Source: Kumtagia ephedrae (GTDB lineage: Bacteria > Pseudomonadota > Alphaproteobacteria > Rhizobiales > Rhizobiaceae). Taken from it: DNA of 64,000 nucleotides. Positions within the stretch are counted from its first letter, which is position 1, and the number at the start of each line of letters is the position of its first letter. Shown here piece by piece: positions 9,598 to 20,367 of the stretch. The translations under genes and the position numbers were made by a program. Below the pieces are notes generated by a model, which was not told where the DNA came from, ran no database searches, and saw only the letters and a list, made by a program, of their open reading frames with translations. The stretch is from contig NZ_PXYK01000005.1 of assembly GCF_003012745.1 (NCBI RefSeq), forward strand, positions 62,001 through 126,000, written 5' to 3'.

Positions 9598-9619
9598 CAG
9601 CGTGAAGTCAGCGTGAAGC
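9598..9619. promoter_or_regulatory. Tandem 11-bp direct repeat, candidate SARP operator
   Basis: Two adjacent 11-bp units, CAGCGTGAAGT and CAGCGTGAAGC, followed 12 bases after the second GTGAA by GCGGAAAA. The same arrangement is at 16209-16230. Directly repeated half-sites with 11-bp period are what OmpR/SARP-type winged-helix regulators bind, and a SARP-type gene lies at 11107. The downstream gene in the matching orientation is the double protease. Confidence 0.55.
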
Positions 9620-9644
9620 GGCTGACGCCGCGGAAAACTTTTTG

Positions 9645-11039
9645 TCAGATCACCAGCGCGATCGGATTCAGGCGATCGGAATACGCCGTTTCCCAGCCCC
9701 GCTGCCCGGGCAGATGGCCGAGCCGGGGGCAGCCGAAGCGCGGCTTGTAGTGGGCAAGTCCGGCGGCGATCGCCTTGACCACGGGCACACCGATGTCGGG
9801 CCGCGACAGGTCGCTGAACCAGACCTCGTGGCCGGCCGCCGCCATCTCGTCCACCAGTTCCGGCAGCGCCGCGGCCCGCTCGGGCAGCGTCCCCGACGGA
9901 TCCGAGCCCGTCAGGAAATCCAGCGCGGCAAGATCCGCCTCGTCCAGCCAGCGCGATATCCTACCGTCGCTAGCCGACCCCGGCACGCCATCCTCCATGC
10001 GGATCTCGTGGGCGTCCATGGACAGCTCTGTCTGCAGCATTTCGAGGAATGCCGAGCGCACGGCGTCACGCCGCGACAGCGCGGCGGCGAAGCCCGCTGC
10101 CAATTGCCGGCCGCTCGGCGCGCAGGAAACCGCCGCCACGACGGACGCACTGCGGAAGGTCGAAATATCGAGAAACCAGAGTTTTCGCCCGGTGTCGTCG
10201 CGATGCCGCGCCAGCGCCGCCGCCAGTTCGGCATCTTCCAGAGTTTCGGCCGCGATGCGGGCGCGCCGGCAGCCCCGCCACCACCAGATGCCGGTCGCGT
10301 CGCGCTCGACCAGTTCGAGCACCGCGCGTCGCCGCGCCTCCTCCGGCGTCCGCCCGGCGGCTGAGCCGTTCGAATCGGCATTGAGGCCGGGATCGCCGCG
10401 CTCCCTGTCGCCGAAGCGGCCGTAGCAGAGAAAGGCCGGGCAAAGGGCCGATCGCGCGCCGGAGAGATCGTGCACGGTCGCCCAGTGCTCCGGCTCTTCC
10501 ATGTCCCCCGCCGTCGGGACGACATCCCATCCCCCCCACGTCCGATTGAGCTTTTCGCGGTCGCCGACCTGACGTTCGGAAAAGCCGAGCACATGCCGTG
10601 CTGAAATCCGCCCAGGCTGTTCTCCGGCAGCATCGAGCCCTGCCAGGCGCCGACGATCCTGCGGCCGGTACAACCAGCTTGCGAATTCCACCGCCTCGCC
10701 GAGGCAGCTGAGCACGGCCTGCGGCGCGGAAAAACCCTTGCCGTTGACTGTGGTCGGACCTGAGCCGGACGGCCCGCCGATATGGAGATTGCTCGCGGCA
10801 AGCACTCCGCCCGGCACCTCGAACAGGTCGACGACCATGCCGTGGCGGGCGGCAAAGCGGCACAGGTTCGACCGGTCCTCGGCGTGAGCCGTTCCGTCGC
10901 GTAAGGCGGGCCATAGCCCGGCGGCCGACAGATCCGCGCTATCGCGGGCCGACGACGCGGTTGCAGCAGTTTCAAGCGGGTTGCATTGCGCTACCGAACT
11001 GGCGCAAAGAAGTTCCCAATGGCGCTTTTCAAGCCGCAC
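9645..11039 (-). CDS. YcaO-family ATP-dependent cyclodehydratase-like enzyme
   Basis: A 464-aa YcaO-domain protein. Conserved blocks are visible: GKGFSAPQAVLSCLGEAVE (residues 100-118), SNGSAAGRTPEEA and LELVERDA (223-248), and the AFLEMLQTEL helix (330-339). These form the ATP site of YcaO enzymes, which activate peptide backbone amides to make azolines, thioamides or amidines. No E1-like partner, TfuA or azoline dehydrogenase gene lies nearby, so it is a stand-alone or discrete YcaO. The C-terminus is LNPIALVI, not the proline-rich tail of azoline-forming TOMM enzymes. The start is a GTG at 11039, with GGTGAAAG upstream. It is divergent from the SARP-type regulator across 67 bp. A methylthiotransferase-accessory role, as for E. 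coli YcaO, is the alternative. Confidence 0.85.
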   Translation of the reverse strand: MRLEKRHWELLCASSVAQCNPLETAATASSARDSADLSAAGLWPALRDGTAHAEDRSNLCRFAARHGMVVDLFEVPGGVLAASNLHIGGPSGSGPTTVNGKGFSAPQAVLSCLGEAVEFASWLYRPQDRRRLAGLDAAGEQPGRISARHVLGFSERQVGDREKLNRTWGGWDVVPTAGDMEEPEHWATVHDLSGARSALCPAFLCYGRFGDRERGDPGLNADSNGSAAGRTPEEARRRAVLELVERDATGIWWWRGCRRARIAAETLEDAELAAALARHRDDTGRKLWFLDISTFRSASVVAAVSCAPSGRQLAAGFAAALSRRDAVRSAFLEMLQTELSMDAHEIRMEDGVPGSASDGRISRWLDEADLAALDFLTGSDPSGTLPERAAALPELVDEMAAAGHEVWFSDLSRPDIGVPVVKAIAAGLAHYKPRFGCPRLGHLPGQRGWETAYSDRLNPIALVI

Positions 11040-11106
11040 GTTCTTTCACCACTTAACGCAGGGTCCTGTACGGTATTACGATGCTTACCAAAGGTGCAGG
11101 ATTCTC

Positions 11107-13143
11107 ATGTCGGTAGCGACAGTTGCAAGGCATACCGAGGACGGCGTCGTCGAGGCACGGCTGGAAGTCAAGCTTCTGGGCGGCTTCGAGATTCACAGCG
11201 CCGGCCAGGTGCATGTCTTCGACAAGCGCAAGGCGTGCGCGATCCTCGCCTATCTGCTGCTGAGCGGACAGTACCGGGAGACGCGCGGCCGCCTTTCGGC
11301 GCTCTTGTGGAGCGACCGCGACGAGGAACATGCGCGCGCCTCGCTGCGGCAATCGATCCGCGATCTCCGGCAGATCGAGGTCCAGACCGGCGTCAACTTT
11401 CTGGCCGTGGACAAGCTCTCCGTCGGCATCGACCGCACCCTGTTCAAGACCGATATTGCAACCGTCCATCTCGCCCTCAAGCAGCGGGATTTCGCGATCG
11501 CCGACGGCATACTGGCGCAGCGGAGCGATTCGCTGTGCGCCGGCCTCCAGGACTGCGACCCGGTTTTCGACAACTGGCTGAGGATGACCGCCACGCATTG
11601 GTCGGACAGCCTGGTCCAGCAGCTGTCGAAGGCCCTCGATGCGCCGAACTCGACGGTCGCCGAGCGCAAGGCGATCGCGAGCTGCATATTGCATGTCGAC
11701 CCCTTGCACGAAGCGGCGGCGATGGAAATGCTGCGCGCGCTCTACCGCGAAGGCGGCTTCGCCAGCGCGCACGGCTTTTTCGAGCGTTACTCCAACGACC
11801 TTCGCGCCGAGCTCGACATCGCGCCGCCGCGCGACATGGTCCGGCAGCTCGAGGAGTTCAAGACCGGCGAACGCAGCGATGTCGCGGGCGCGGCGCCGCA
11901 AGGCCGCATCGAACCCGACATGCTGCCCAACGTCGTCGAGAAGCCGACGATCGTTCTGGTCACGGAAAAATATCGGGCGAGCGATGCCCACATCCAGTTC
12001 GCCCTGGTGAGCGAGCTGTCCGCCTCGCTGTCGCGCTTCCGGCACTGGACCGCGATCCAGGCCGAGCTCGATCCGGAGATCATCCGCTCGCGCTCGATCG
12101 ACGGCCTGCTCAGCGCCCTGAAGGACATTGCCGACGTGGCGGTGGTGATCAACACGGCAGAACGGGGAACCGAGCGTCTCTTCGAGATCTCGTGCGTTTC
12201 GCTCACCCATGGCGAGCTGCATTTCACCACCACCGCGCCGCACGCGCCGTCCGGCTGGCGAACCGTGTTCAACGAAATCTGCGCGCAGGTGGCCTCGCGG
12301 CTGCAGCTTGCCATATCGAGCACGCGGCTGCACCGCATAGACACGCTGTCGCCGAACTACATCTCGGCCTACGATCACTGGCTCGACGGGCAGCGACTGT
12401 CCATCTTGTGGCGCAACGACACCGAGGCCGCCGCGATTGCCCGCTACGAGGACGCGATCCGCCTCGATCCCAAGCTGGCCTGCGCCTATTCGAGCCTGGC
12501 CGCGATCCTGAACTCGCGCTGGATCGTGCTGCCGGGCTATCCGCTGGACAGCGCCGACCTGGAGCGCGCTTTCGATCTCGCCAAGCAGGCGGTGATGCTC
12601 GACCCGCTCGACCACCGCAATCAGGTCAACCTGGCGTGGAGCCATCTGCTCGCCCGCCGCTGGGAGCTGGCGGACTTCCATTTCGGCCTCGCCCACGACC
12701 TCAATGCCGCCAATCCGGCGACGCTCATCGCCTATGCGCTGGCGAGCGCCTTCGTCGGCAGCCCGGAGCGCGCCGTCGACCTGGCGCGGCGTTCCTTCGA
12801 GCTCAATCCGCTGCACGACCCGCACTATTACGGTTACCTGGCGACGATCTCGTTTCTTGCGGGCGACCTTCCCGGCTGCATCCAGGCGGTGGAAAAGAGC
12901 GACGGCCTTTTTCCCGACATCCGCGGCTGGTCGGCGGCGGCCCATGCGCTTTCCGGCAACGACGCGGCAGCGGGCGCCGATTTCCGCGTCTTCCTGCGCA
13001 GCATCTCCGCGGCCTGGTACAACAACGAGCGCCCGTCGCGCCGCGCTGCGATCGACTGGTTCAAGAATGTGTTTCCGATCCGGATCGAGGCCGATCGGGA
13101 ACGGCTTGCGCAAGGCATCGACCGCGCCGCGCGGCTGGCGTGA
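11107..13143 (+). CDS. SARP-type transcriptional regulator with BTAD and TPR-like regions
   Basis: A 678-aa regulator. Residues 19-95 are an OmpR-like winged helix (KLLGGFEI, then KACAILAYLLLSG and the RLSALLW stretch). Residues 100-255 are a bacterial transcriptional activation domain ending AELDIAPP. A middle part of about 150 residues is unrecognised, and TPR-like helical repeats occupy about 410-610. This plan is that of SARP activators, which often control specialised-metabolite clusters and bind 11-bp direct repeats. The ATG at 11107 leaves the winged helix intact; the upstream in-frame codons have no ribosome site. It is divergent from the YcaO gene and is the likely cluster activator. 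Confidence 0.85.
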   Translation: MSVATVARHTEDGVVEARLEVKLLGGFEIHSAGQVHVFDKRKACAILAYLLLSGQYRETRGRLSALLWSDRDEEHARASLRQSIRDLRQIEVQTGVNFLAVDKLSVGIDRTLFKTDIATVHLALKQRDFAIADGILAQRSDSLCAGLQDCDPVFDNWLRMTATHWSDSLVQQLSKALDAPNSTVAERKAIASCILHVDPLHEAAAMEMLRALYREGGFASAHGFFERYSNDLRAELDIAPPRDMVRQLEEFKTGERSDVAGAAPQGRIEPDMLPNVVEKPTIVLVTEKYRASDAHIQFALVSELSASLSRFRHWTAIQAELDPEIIRSRSIDGLLSALKDIADVAVVINTAERGTERLFEISCVSLTHGELHFTTTAPHAPSGWRTVFNEICAQVASRLQLAISSTRLHRIDTLSPNYISAYDHWLDGQRLSILWRNDTEAAAIARYEDAIRLDPKLACAYSSLAAILNSRWIVLPGYPLDSADLERAFDLAKQAVMLDPLDHRNQVNLAWSHLLARRWELADFHFGLAHDLNAANPATLIAYALASAFVGSPERAVDLARRSFELNPLHDPHYYGYLATISFLAGDLPGCIQAVEKSDGLFPDIRGWSAAAHALSGNDAAAGADFRVFLRSISAAWYNNERPSRRAAIDWFKNVFPIRIEADRERLAQGIDRAARLA

Positions 13144-13169
13144 CGCGGTCGAGCTCTCTCTGTTTTGCC

Positions 13170-13212
13170 GCATGATCTTGTCCGAAAAGTCTGCAACTTC
13201 TCGGGTTCATGC
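13170..13212. repeat. Rhizobial GCATGATC palindrome
   Basis: A 43-bp stem-loop, GCATGATCTTGTCCGAAAAG to CTTCTCGGGTTCATGC, between the convergent regulator and precursor-like genes. From memory it matches a dispersed palindrome common in Mesorhizobium and related genomes. It may also serve as a bidirectional terminator. Confidence 0.6.
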
Positions 13213-13224
13213 TGCATGTCGCGC

Positions 13225-13629
13225 CTATTTGCAGCGCGACATCACATAGTCGCCGATGCGGCTGCGATAGCCGCGCAGCCGGTTGGCCTTCTTCTCCTCC
13301 GGCGTGGCGCCGGTGTTCGGGTCGAATTTGTAGTGGTCGGGGAACGGGTAATCCACGCCCTCGCCCACCTCCGGCGCGATTTCACGCACGGTTTCCTCGA
13401 CGTCGCCCGTGAACGGGAAGGAGATGTTGACGACATTCTCCTCGTCGAAATGCGGGACGATGGTGATCTCGTCCCAGGTCTTGCCGCGCGGCGACATGAA
13501 TCCCCTCAGGAGATTCTTGATCTCATCCTGGGATCCCGTCTTGAAGGTCTCGATCGCCGCGGGATCCTTGATCATCCGCTGGATGAACTCCCCGAGCGCC
13601 TCGAACTGCACGTTCTCGAATTTGGCCAT
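13225..13629 (-). CDS. Precursor-like protein with NHLP-type leader character (candidate RiPP substrate)
   Basis: A 134-aa protein starting at the ATG at 13629, with AAAGGAGGG four bases upstream; an upstream GTG at 13650 is less likely. Residues 10-75 read as a short helical stretch with IKDPAAIETF, a DEIKNLL helix, then TIVPHFDEENVVNISFPF. This pattern resembles nitrile-hydratase-like leader peptides (DPxF helices followed by a V-rich strand ending in LP). The tail is basic and ends in YVMSRCK, with the only cysteine second from the C-terminus. There are no nitrile hydratase genes here. It lies 17 bp after the haem peroxidase in one operon and near a YcaO gene, so a modified-peptide precursor is plausible. 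A small structural partner of the peroxidase is the alternative. Confidence 0.6.
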   Translation of the reverse strand: MAKFENVQFEALGEFIQRMIKDPAAIETFKTGSQDEIKNLLRGFMSPRGKTWDEITIVPHFDEENVVNISFPFTGDVEETVREIAPEVGEGVDYPFPDHYKFDPNTGATPEEKKANRLRGYRSRIGDYVMSRCK

Positions 13630-13646
13630 AATGCCCTCCTTTTCTT

Positions 13647-15398
13647 TCACACTGCGTTGCCCGTCCTTCGATGACCCCTTGCGGAAAGGTCGGGACGGAC
13701 CGTCCTTTCCAGCAATCCGACGAGTTCGTCATCCGACACCAGCCTGTCGTCGGCAAGCCTCAGCAGGCCGGCCAGTGTATGCGGATGGACCGTCCAGGGC
13801 AGCGGTACGTGGATTTCGCTGTCGCTGGTATTGAAGAGTGCGGCGGCGACCGTCGCGCCGACGATATACGAGCCGACCGGGCCGAGCCGGTTCCCGTCGT
13901 CGCCGAGCACCGAGGCTTCCTGCAGCACGTAATAGGAAAGCGGCGTCTCCGTCAGGAACTGCGGGTAGGCATTCAGTGTCCGCTCCAGTTCCGCCGCATG
14001 GAAGGGGTAGCGCTCCTTGCACCACTCCGTCGGGAGCATGTCGGCGCCGGACAGCACCCGCACATGGGCCGGGCCGTCGGCAAGCGCCGCCCCGACGGCT
14101 TCCGCGACCGCCTGCCCCGAAGGCAGCCCCAGGTGGTAGCAGCGCCAGCAGTCCATGAAGGCGATGGAGCGAGGCGTTCCGTCGAGATCGGCCGCGTGCT
14201 TCACCGAGGCCAGCTCGAAGGCAAGGAACGGGCTGATCCGGCGCGCCCGCATCATCCTGGCCGGATCGCCCAGTTCGGCGAAGCGGCTCCAGTCGATCGC
14301 CCAGTTGACGCGCACCGGCACGTCGCCGTGCGGGCGCTGGCTGGAGAAGGACAGCATCTCCCGCAGCGTGCCGGGGATGTCGTCGAAGGCCTGGTTGACG
14401 GAATAGCGCTCGCGAACCATGCCGTGGGCGAAACGCGAGGCGCCGAAGGAAAACTCCATCGGCAGATCGGCGAGCGGCGCCAGCGTGTCCGCGCCCGGCC
14501 CGCGGAAGCCTTCGCCGCCGAAGAAATGGTCCCATACCTCGCGCGACAGCATCCGGCGCATGTAGTCGTCGACCACGACGCGCCGATAGACGCTGGTCAG
14601 ATAGGCGCGCGCCTGCTCGAAGGCGATCTGGGCGGTGGCGCCGCGGTGTGCGATCTGCACGTCGACGAGACGGTTGTGCACCTGCATCAGCGCACAATGG
14701 AGTTGCGACAGGACCAGGTTGTCGTCGTTGCGCGGATCGGCGACGAGCGGGCGATATGGCCCCTTGCGCCCCTGCAGGCTCATGAAGCCGCTTGACCCGT
14801 CGACGCGCGGCAGGTCGCGCGCCCGCTCCACGGAGCCGTCCACCGGCAGCTTGACGTTGCGGTCGCTGACGCCGGGCAGGCCGAGCGGAAAACGGCAGAG
14901 CGCCGTGTCATTGGCCGATGCCCAGTCGTAGAGATGCGGGTCGACGACGGGACCGCGCCCGTAGAGGCCCGAAAGATCGATGCTGCCCGAGGAGGCATTG
15001 CGCAGCGCCCGCTCGCTGACGTCGCTGACGGGAGCGCCGAAGATGCGGCTGAAGACGATGTCGTGGAAGACGAACTGGCCGAAATAGGTGAACGCCGCCG
15101 GATTGTCGCTGAGATCGGTGGGATCGATCGGGCCGAGCATGCGGCTCGTAATGGCCGACAATGCTTCCTGGGTGCGCTCGACCGCCGCGCTGCCGTTCTC
15201 CGCCTCCATCAGGCTTATCGGCCTGTCGGCGAGGTCGGGAAAGAGAAGACGCTCGCGCAACGCAGCCCCGGAGGCGCTCTTCTTCTCGATGGCGCTTTTC
15301 TTCTCCATAACGGGACAGCCCTCGGTCTGCCGCTGCGCCCCGTAGTTCCGCCGGTGATTGACCAACGCTTCGTAGTTGGTGTCTTCCCCGTGTCGCAT
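13647..15398 (-). CDS. Animal-type haem peroxidase family protein
   Basis: A 583-aa enzyme of the animal haem peroxidase superfamily. Distal His112 lies in FGQFVFHD, the catalytic Arg223 region is DPRNDDNLVLSQLH followed by HNRLVD, and proximal haem ligand His325 lies in RFAHGMVRERY. The family uses hydrogen peroxide to oxidise halides, tyrosines or other donors. No signal peptide is visible (the N-terminus is polar with Lys-rich repeats), so a cytoplasmic substrate such as a peptide is possible. The ATG at 15398 has GAGGG nine bases upstream, six bases inside a longer TTG start. It is cotranscribed with the precursor-like gene. Confidence 0.88.
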   Translation of the reverse strand: MRHGEDTNYEALVNHRRNYGAQRQTEGCPVMEKKSAIEKKSASGAALRERLLFPDLADRPISLMEAENGSAAVERTQEALSAITSRMLGPIDPTDLSDNPAAFTYFGQFVFHDIVFSRIFGAPVSDVSERALRNASSGSIDLSGLYGRGPVVDPHLYDWASANDTALCRFPLGLPGVSDRNVKLPVDGSVERARDLPRVDGSSGFMSLQGRKGPYRPLVADPRNDDNLVLSQLHCALMQVHNRLVDVQIAHRGATAQIAFEQARAYLTSVYRRVVVDDYMRRMLSREVWDHFFGGEGFRGPGADTLAPLADLPMEFSFGASRFAHGMVRERYSVNQAFDDIPGTLREMLSFSSQRPHGDVPVRVNWAIDWSRFAELGDPARMMRARRISPFLAFELASVKHAADLDGTPRSIAFMDCWRCYHLGLPSGQAVAEAVGAALADGPAHVRVLSGADMLPTEWCKERYPFHAAELERTLNAYPQFLTETPLSYYVLQEASVLGDDGNRLGPVGSYIVGATVAAALFNTSDSEIHVPLPWTVHPHTLAGLLRLADDRLVSDDELVGLLERTVRPDLSARGHRRTGNAV

Positions 15399-15799
15399 GG
15401 TCAATCGCCCTCTTCTGTCATGCCAGTCCGACCAGGGAGCGGGTGCTGCGCGCCTGCTCCGCCTGAAATTCGACCCGACGCCGGCCTGTCAGTACGACCG
15501 GCGGCGGGCAGCCCTCCACCCCTGCTTCGCAGCAATCGCTGTCGCCGGCATACGGCGGGACCGTGGTCGCGGCCACGGATCAAAGCAAGGAAAAACGACG
15601 GTATATCCGGCCGGGTCCGCCTGCCGGAAGACGGGACGGATCGTGTGGGAGGCCACGATCCGTCCCTGCAGCCGGCCCCCGCCGACCGGTGCTGTGTTGC
15701 AAGGAGCACCTTGGCAATGCGAGCCCGGCGGCATACCCGTCCTCGCCACAGCGCAATGCGCCGTGGCGCCAGAGACCCGCCGATTTCCAGCCAGCCTCG
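15399..15799. other. Gap between the peroxidase and the 121-aa gene
   Basis: About 400 bp with no convincing gene on either strand. The short frames are Arg/Pro-rich and lack ribosome sites, except a 32-codon plus-strand frame at 15717 that looks non-coding. It contains the 13-bp hairpin at 15633 and a smaller hairpin CCGTGG TCGCGG CCACGG near 15561. It presumably also holds the peroxidase promoter. Confidence 0.5.
15633..15666. terminator. Perfect 13-bp hairpin
   Basis: GGGACGGATCGTG and CACGATCCGTCCC pair perfectly across an 8-base loop. It lies downstream of the 121-aa gene and upstream of the peroxidase, so it may end the first transcript. No U-tract follows on the minus strand, so termination is inferred from stem strength only. 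Confidence 0.45.
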
Positions 15800-16165
15800 T
15801 CAATCGCGGGCATGACGCGCCGAGATGCGCGCAAGCCCGCCGCGCTCCCGGGTGATGACAACTTCGACATTTCTATCCTTCTGGTTGGCGACCTGCAGGA
15901 TCATGCGCGGCGACTGCTCCGGAGTGTCCGAGCGACGCATGTTCCGACGGATCGCCAGCCTGGCCCAGCGGGCCGAAGGCCGTTCGGGCCGCCCCGGTCC
16001 CCGCGGCACCGGATATTCGGCGGGCGCCCATTTTCCTTCCGTCCAGATGCGGACCGAAGGTCGCTGGCGGGCCGGCGCCTGAATGCCGGGAATACGCACT
16101 TTGGCCGTCGGGTCCAGCTCGTCCGGGATCGATAAATCGAACCGATGCGTGAGATGATCTGGCAT
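15800..16165 (-). CDS. Hypothetical 121-aa protein under the shared repeat block
   Basis: A basic 121-aa protein with a very strong ribosome site (AGGAGGGG four bases before the ATG at 16165). It has no membrane segment or signal peptide. Recognisable stretches are FDLSIPDELDP near the start, a Pro/Arg-rich middle (RPSVRIWTEGKWAPAEYPV) and a beta-like end (DRNVEVVITRERGGLARIS). I do not recognise a family. The promoter region carries the same tandem repeat as the double protease, so the gene probably belongs to the regulon. An escort, immunity or leader-recognition role is only a guess. Confidence 0.65.
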   Translation of the reverse strand: MPDHLTHRFDLSIPDELDPTAKVRIPGIQAPARQRPSVRIWTEGKWAPAEYPVPRGPGRPERPSARWARLAIRRNMRRSDTPEQSPRMILQVANQKDRNVEVVITRERGGLARISARHARD

Positions 16166-16208
16166 GCTCCCCTCCTGCGCGGTGTTGATGGAGCATGTTT
16201 CGCAGGGC

Positions 16209-16230
16209 CAGCGTGAAATCAGCGTGAATT
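16209..16230. promoter_or_regulatory. Tandem 11-bp direct repeat, second copy
   Basis: CAGCGTGAAAT and CAGCGTGAATT are immediately adjacent, with GCGGAAAA 13 bases after the second GTGAA, matching the block at 9598-9619. The near edge lies 43 bases from the ATG at 16165. The conserved orientation relative to both downstream minus-strand genes argues for a shared activator site. Confidence 0.6.
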
Positions 16231-16395
16231 GGGCGGGGCGGGCGGAAAAAACCCGACGATTTTCCGTTTCCGTCGGCCGAACGGCATGACGGATGGCCGG
16301 GCGGCGACATTCGTCGGACCGGCGGACCGATCCGGCCGCTCGCCGCCCACCCCTGCGATTTCAGCCTGACGCCGAGCGCGGATCGCGCGTCTTTC

Positions 16396-17232
16396 TCAGG
16401 ACAGCAGCATGCGGGCCGACGTCAGCGCCAGGAAGACGGCGAAGGCGAGCTTCAGATAGCGGGCGTTGAGCGCATGGGCGATGCGCGCGCCGAGCGGCGC
16501 CAGCAGGAAGCTGGTCGGCGCGATGATCACCGCCGCCGGCAGGCTGACATAGCCGAGACTGAATGGCGGCCGGTCGGCGACGTCGAGCCCTGCCCAGATG
16601 AAGCCGGCGACCGCCGGTACGGCGATCAGCAGGCCGAGCGCGGCCGAGGAGCCGACGGCGCGGTGGACGGGAAAGGAGAAGGCGGCGAGCGTCGGCACCG
16701 AAAGCGTGCCGCCGCCGATGCCCATCAGCGACGAGATGAAGCCGATGACGGTGGCGATCACCCGGTTGACGAGCCCGCTCTTCGGCAGGTGCTCGGCCAG
16801 GACCAGCGCCTTGGGCAGCGCCATGTTGACGGCGACCAGAACGCCGACCACGCCGAAGACCAGGCGCAGCCCGCCGCCGGGGATGTATTTCGACAGGATG
16901 CCGCCGATCAGCGCGCCGACGAACATCGCCGGCCCCCACAGCTTGAGCAGCGACCGGTCGACATTGCCGCGCTTGTTGTGCGCCCGCATCGACGAGATCG
17001 AGGTCGGGATGATGACGGCAAGCGACGTCGCCACGGCCAGGTGGCTGATCACCTCGTCCGGAAAGTCGAGCAGCGTCAGCACCCAGAACAGCACCGGAAC
17101 GATGACGATGCCGCCGCCGACCCCGAGCAGGCCGGCCAGCGTTCCGGAGACGACGCCCGTGAACAGCAGACCGGCGATCAGGGCGGCAACGGTCTCCCGG
17201 TCGAGCATCGACGCGTCAAATCCTGCTTCCAA
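16396..17232 (-). CDS. TauE/SafE-family sulfite or organosulfonate exporter
   Basis: A 278-aa inner-membrane protein with about eight hydrophobic segments. Two Gly-rich family signatures mark the duplicated halves: GLLGVGGGIVIVPVL near residue 35 and GFISSLMGIGGGTLSVPTL near 165. Members move sulfite, sulfoacetate or related anions across the inner membrane. No sulfur genes are adjacent, so the substrate is open. It is monocistronic as far as can be seen and separates the peptide-modification cluster from the B6 operon. Confidence 0.88.
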   Translation of the reverse strand: MEAGFDASMLDRETVAALIAGLLFTGVVSGTLAGLLGVGGGIVIVPVLFWVLTLLDFPDEVISHLAVATSLAVIIPTSISSMRAHNKRGNVDRSLLKLWGPAMFVGALIGGILSKYIPGGGLRLVFGVVGVLVAVNMALPKALVLAEHLPKSGLVNRVIATVIGFISSLMGIGGGTLSVPTLAAFSFPVHRAVGSSAALGLLIAVPAVAGFIWAGLDVADRPPFSLGYVSLPAAVIIAPTSFLLAPLGARIAHALNARYLKLAFAVFLALTSARMLLS

Positions 17233-17397
17233 CTCGGTATCCCCTCAAACGTGATTCACCGCGCGCCTCGCGTAAAGGGCGCGGCGGCGAGTGGCAAGCG
17301 AGGCTGGTACAGGTCGGGCGGAGAGCCGCCCCACTTGCCTCGCCCGCCATGCGCAGGCATCGATCAAGGCCGTCGGAAGGGCTCCGAAAGCACTGTT

Positions 17398-17420
17398 TTT
17401 CAGGCCGTCCTGGCCTGAAA
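17398..17420. terminator. Hairpin downstream of the B6 operon
   Basis: TTTCAGGCC, 5-base loop, GGCCTGAAA: a perfect 9-bp stem about 110 bases after the end of the pyridoxal dehydrogenase gene. The 17233-17531 interval otherwise holds no gene I can support. Confidence 0.45.
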
Positions 17421-17531
17421 TTCCGACGGACCTTAGCGAAATTCCAGTGAAACCGTGCAGCTTTTCGCCGGGATCTTGCGAAAAAATACAGGACATGAAT
17501 TCGTCCCGCCGACCGACGAAACCGAACCGCC

Positions 17532-19482
<1,951 letters not shown>

Positions 19483-19506
19483 TGTCGCTCTCCGGATTGA
19501 CCGGCC

Positions 19507-20367
<861 letters not shown>

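Noticed and set aside
13225-13629. Reading the 134-aa protein as a nitrile hydratase subunit
   Set aside because: The length and leader-like pattern resemble only the N-terminal part of the alpha subunit. The CTLCSC metal motif and a beta subunit gene are absent.
15489-15803. Short minus-strand frames between the peroxidase and 121-aa genes as extra precursor peptides
   Set aside because: They lack ribosome sites, are Arg/Pro-rich and overlap one another in several frames. Only the hairpins are convincing there.
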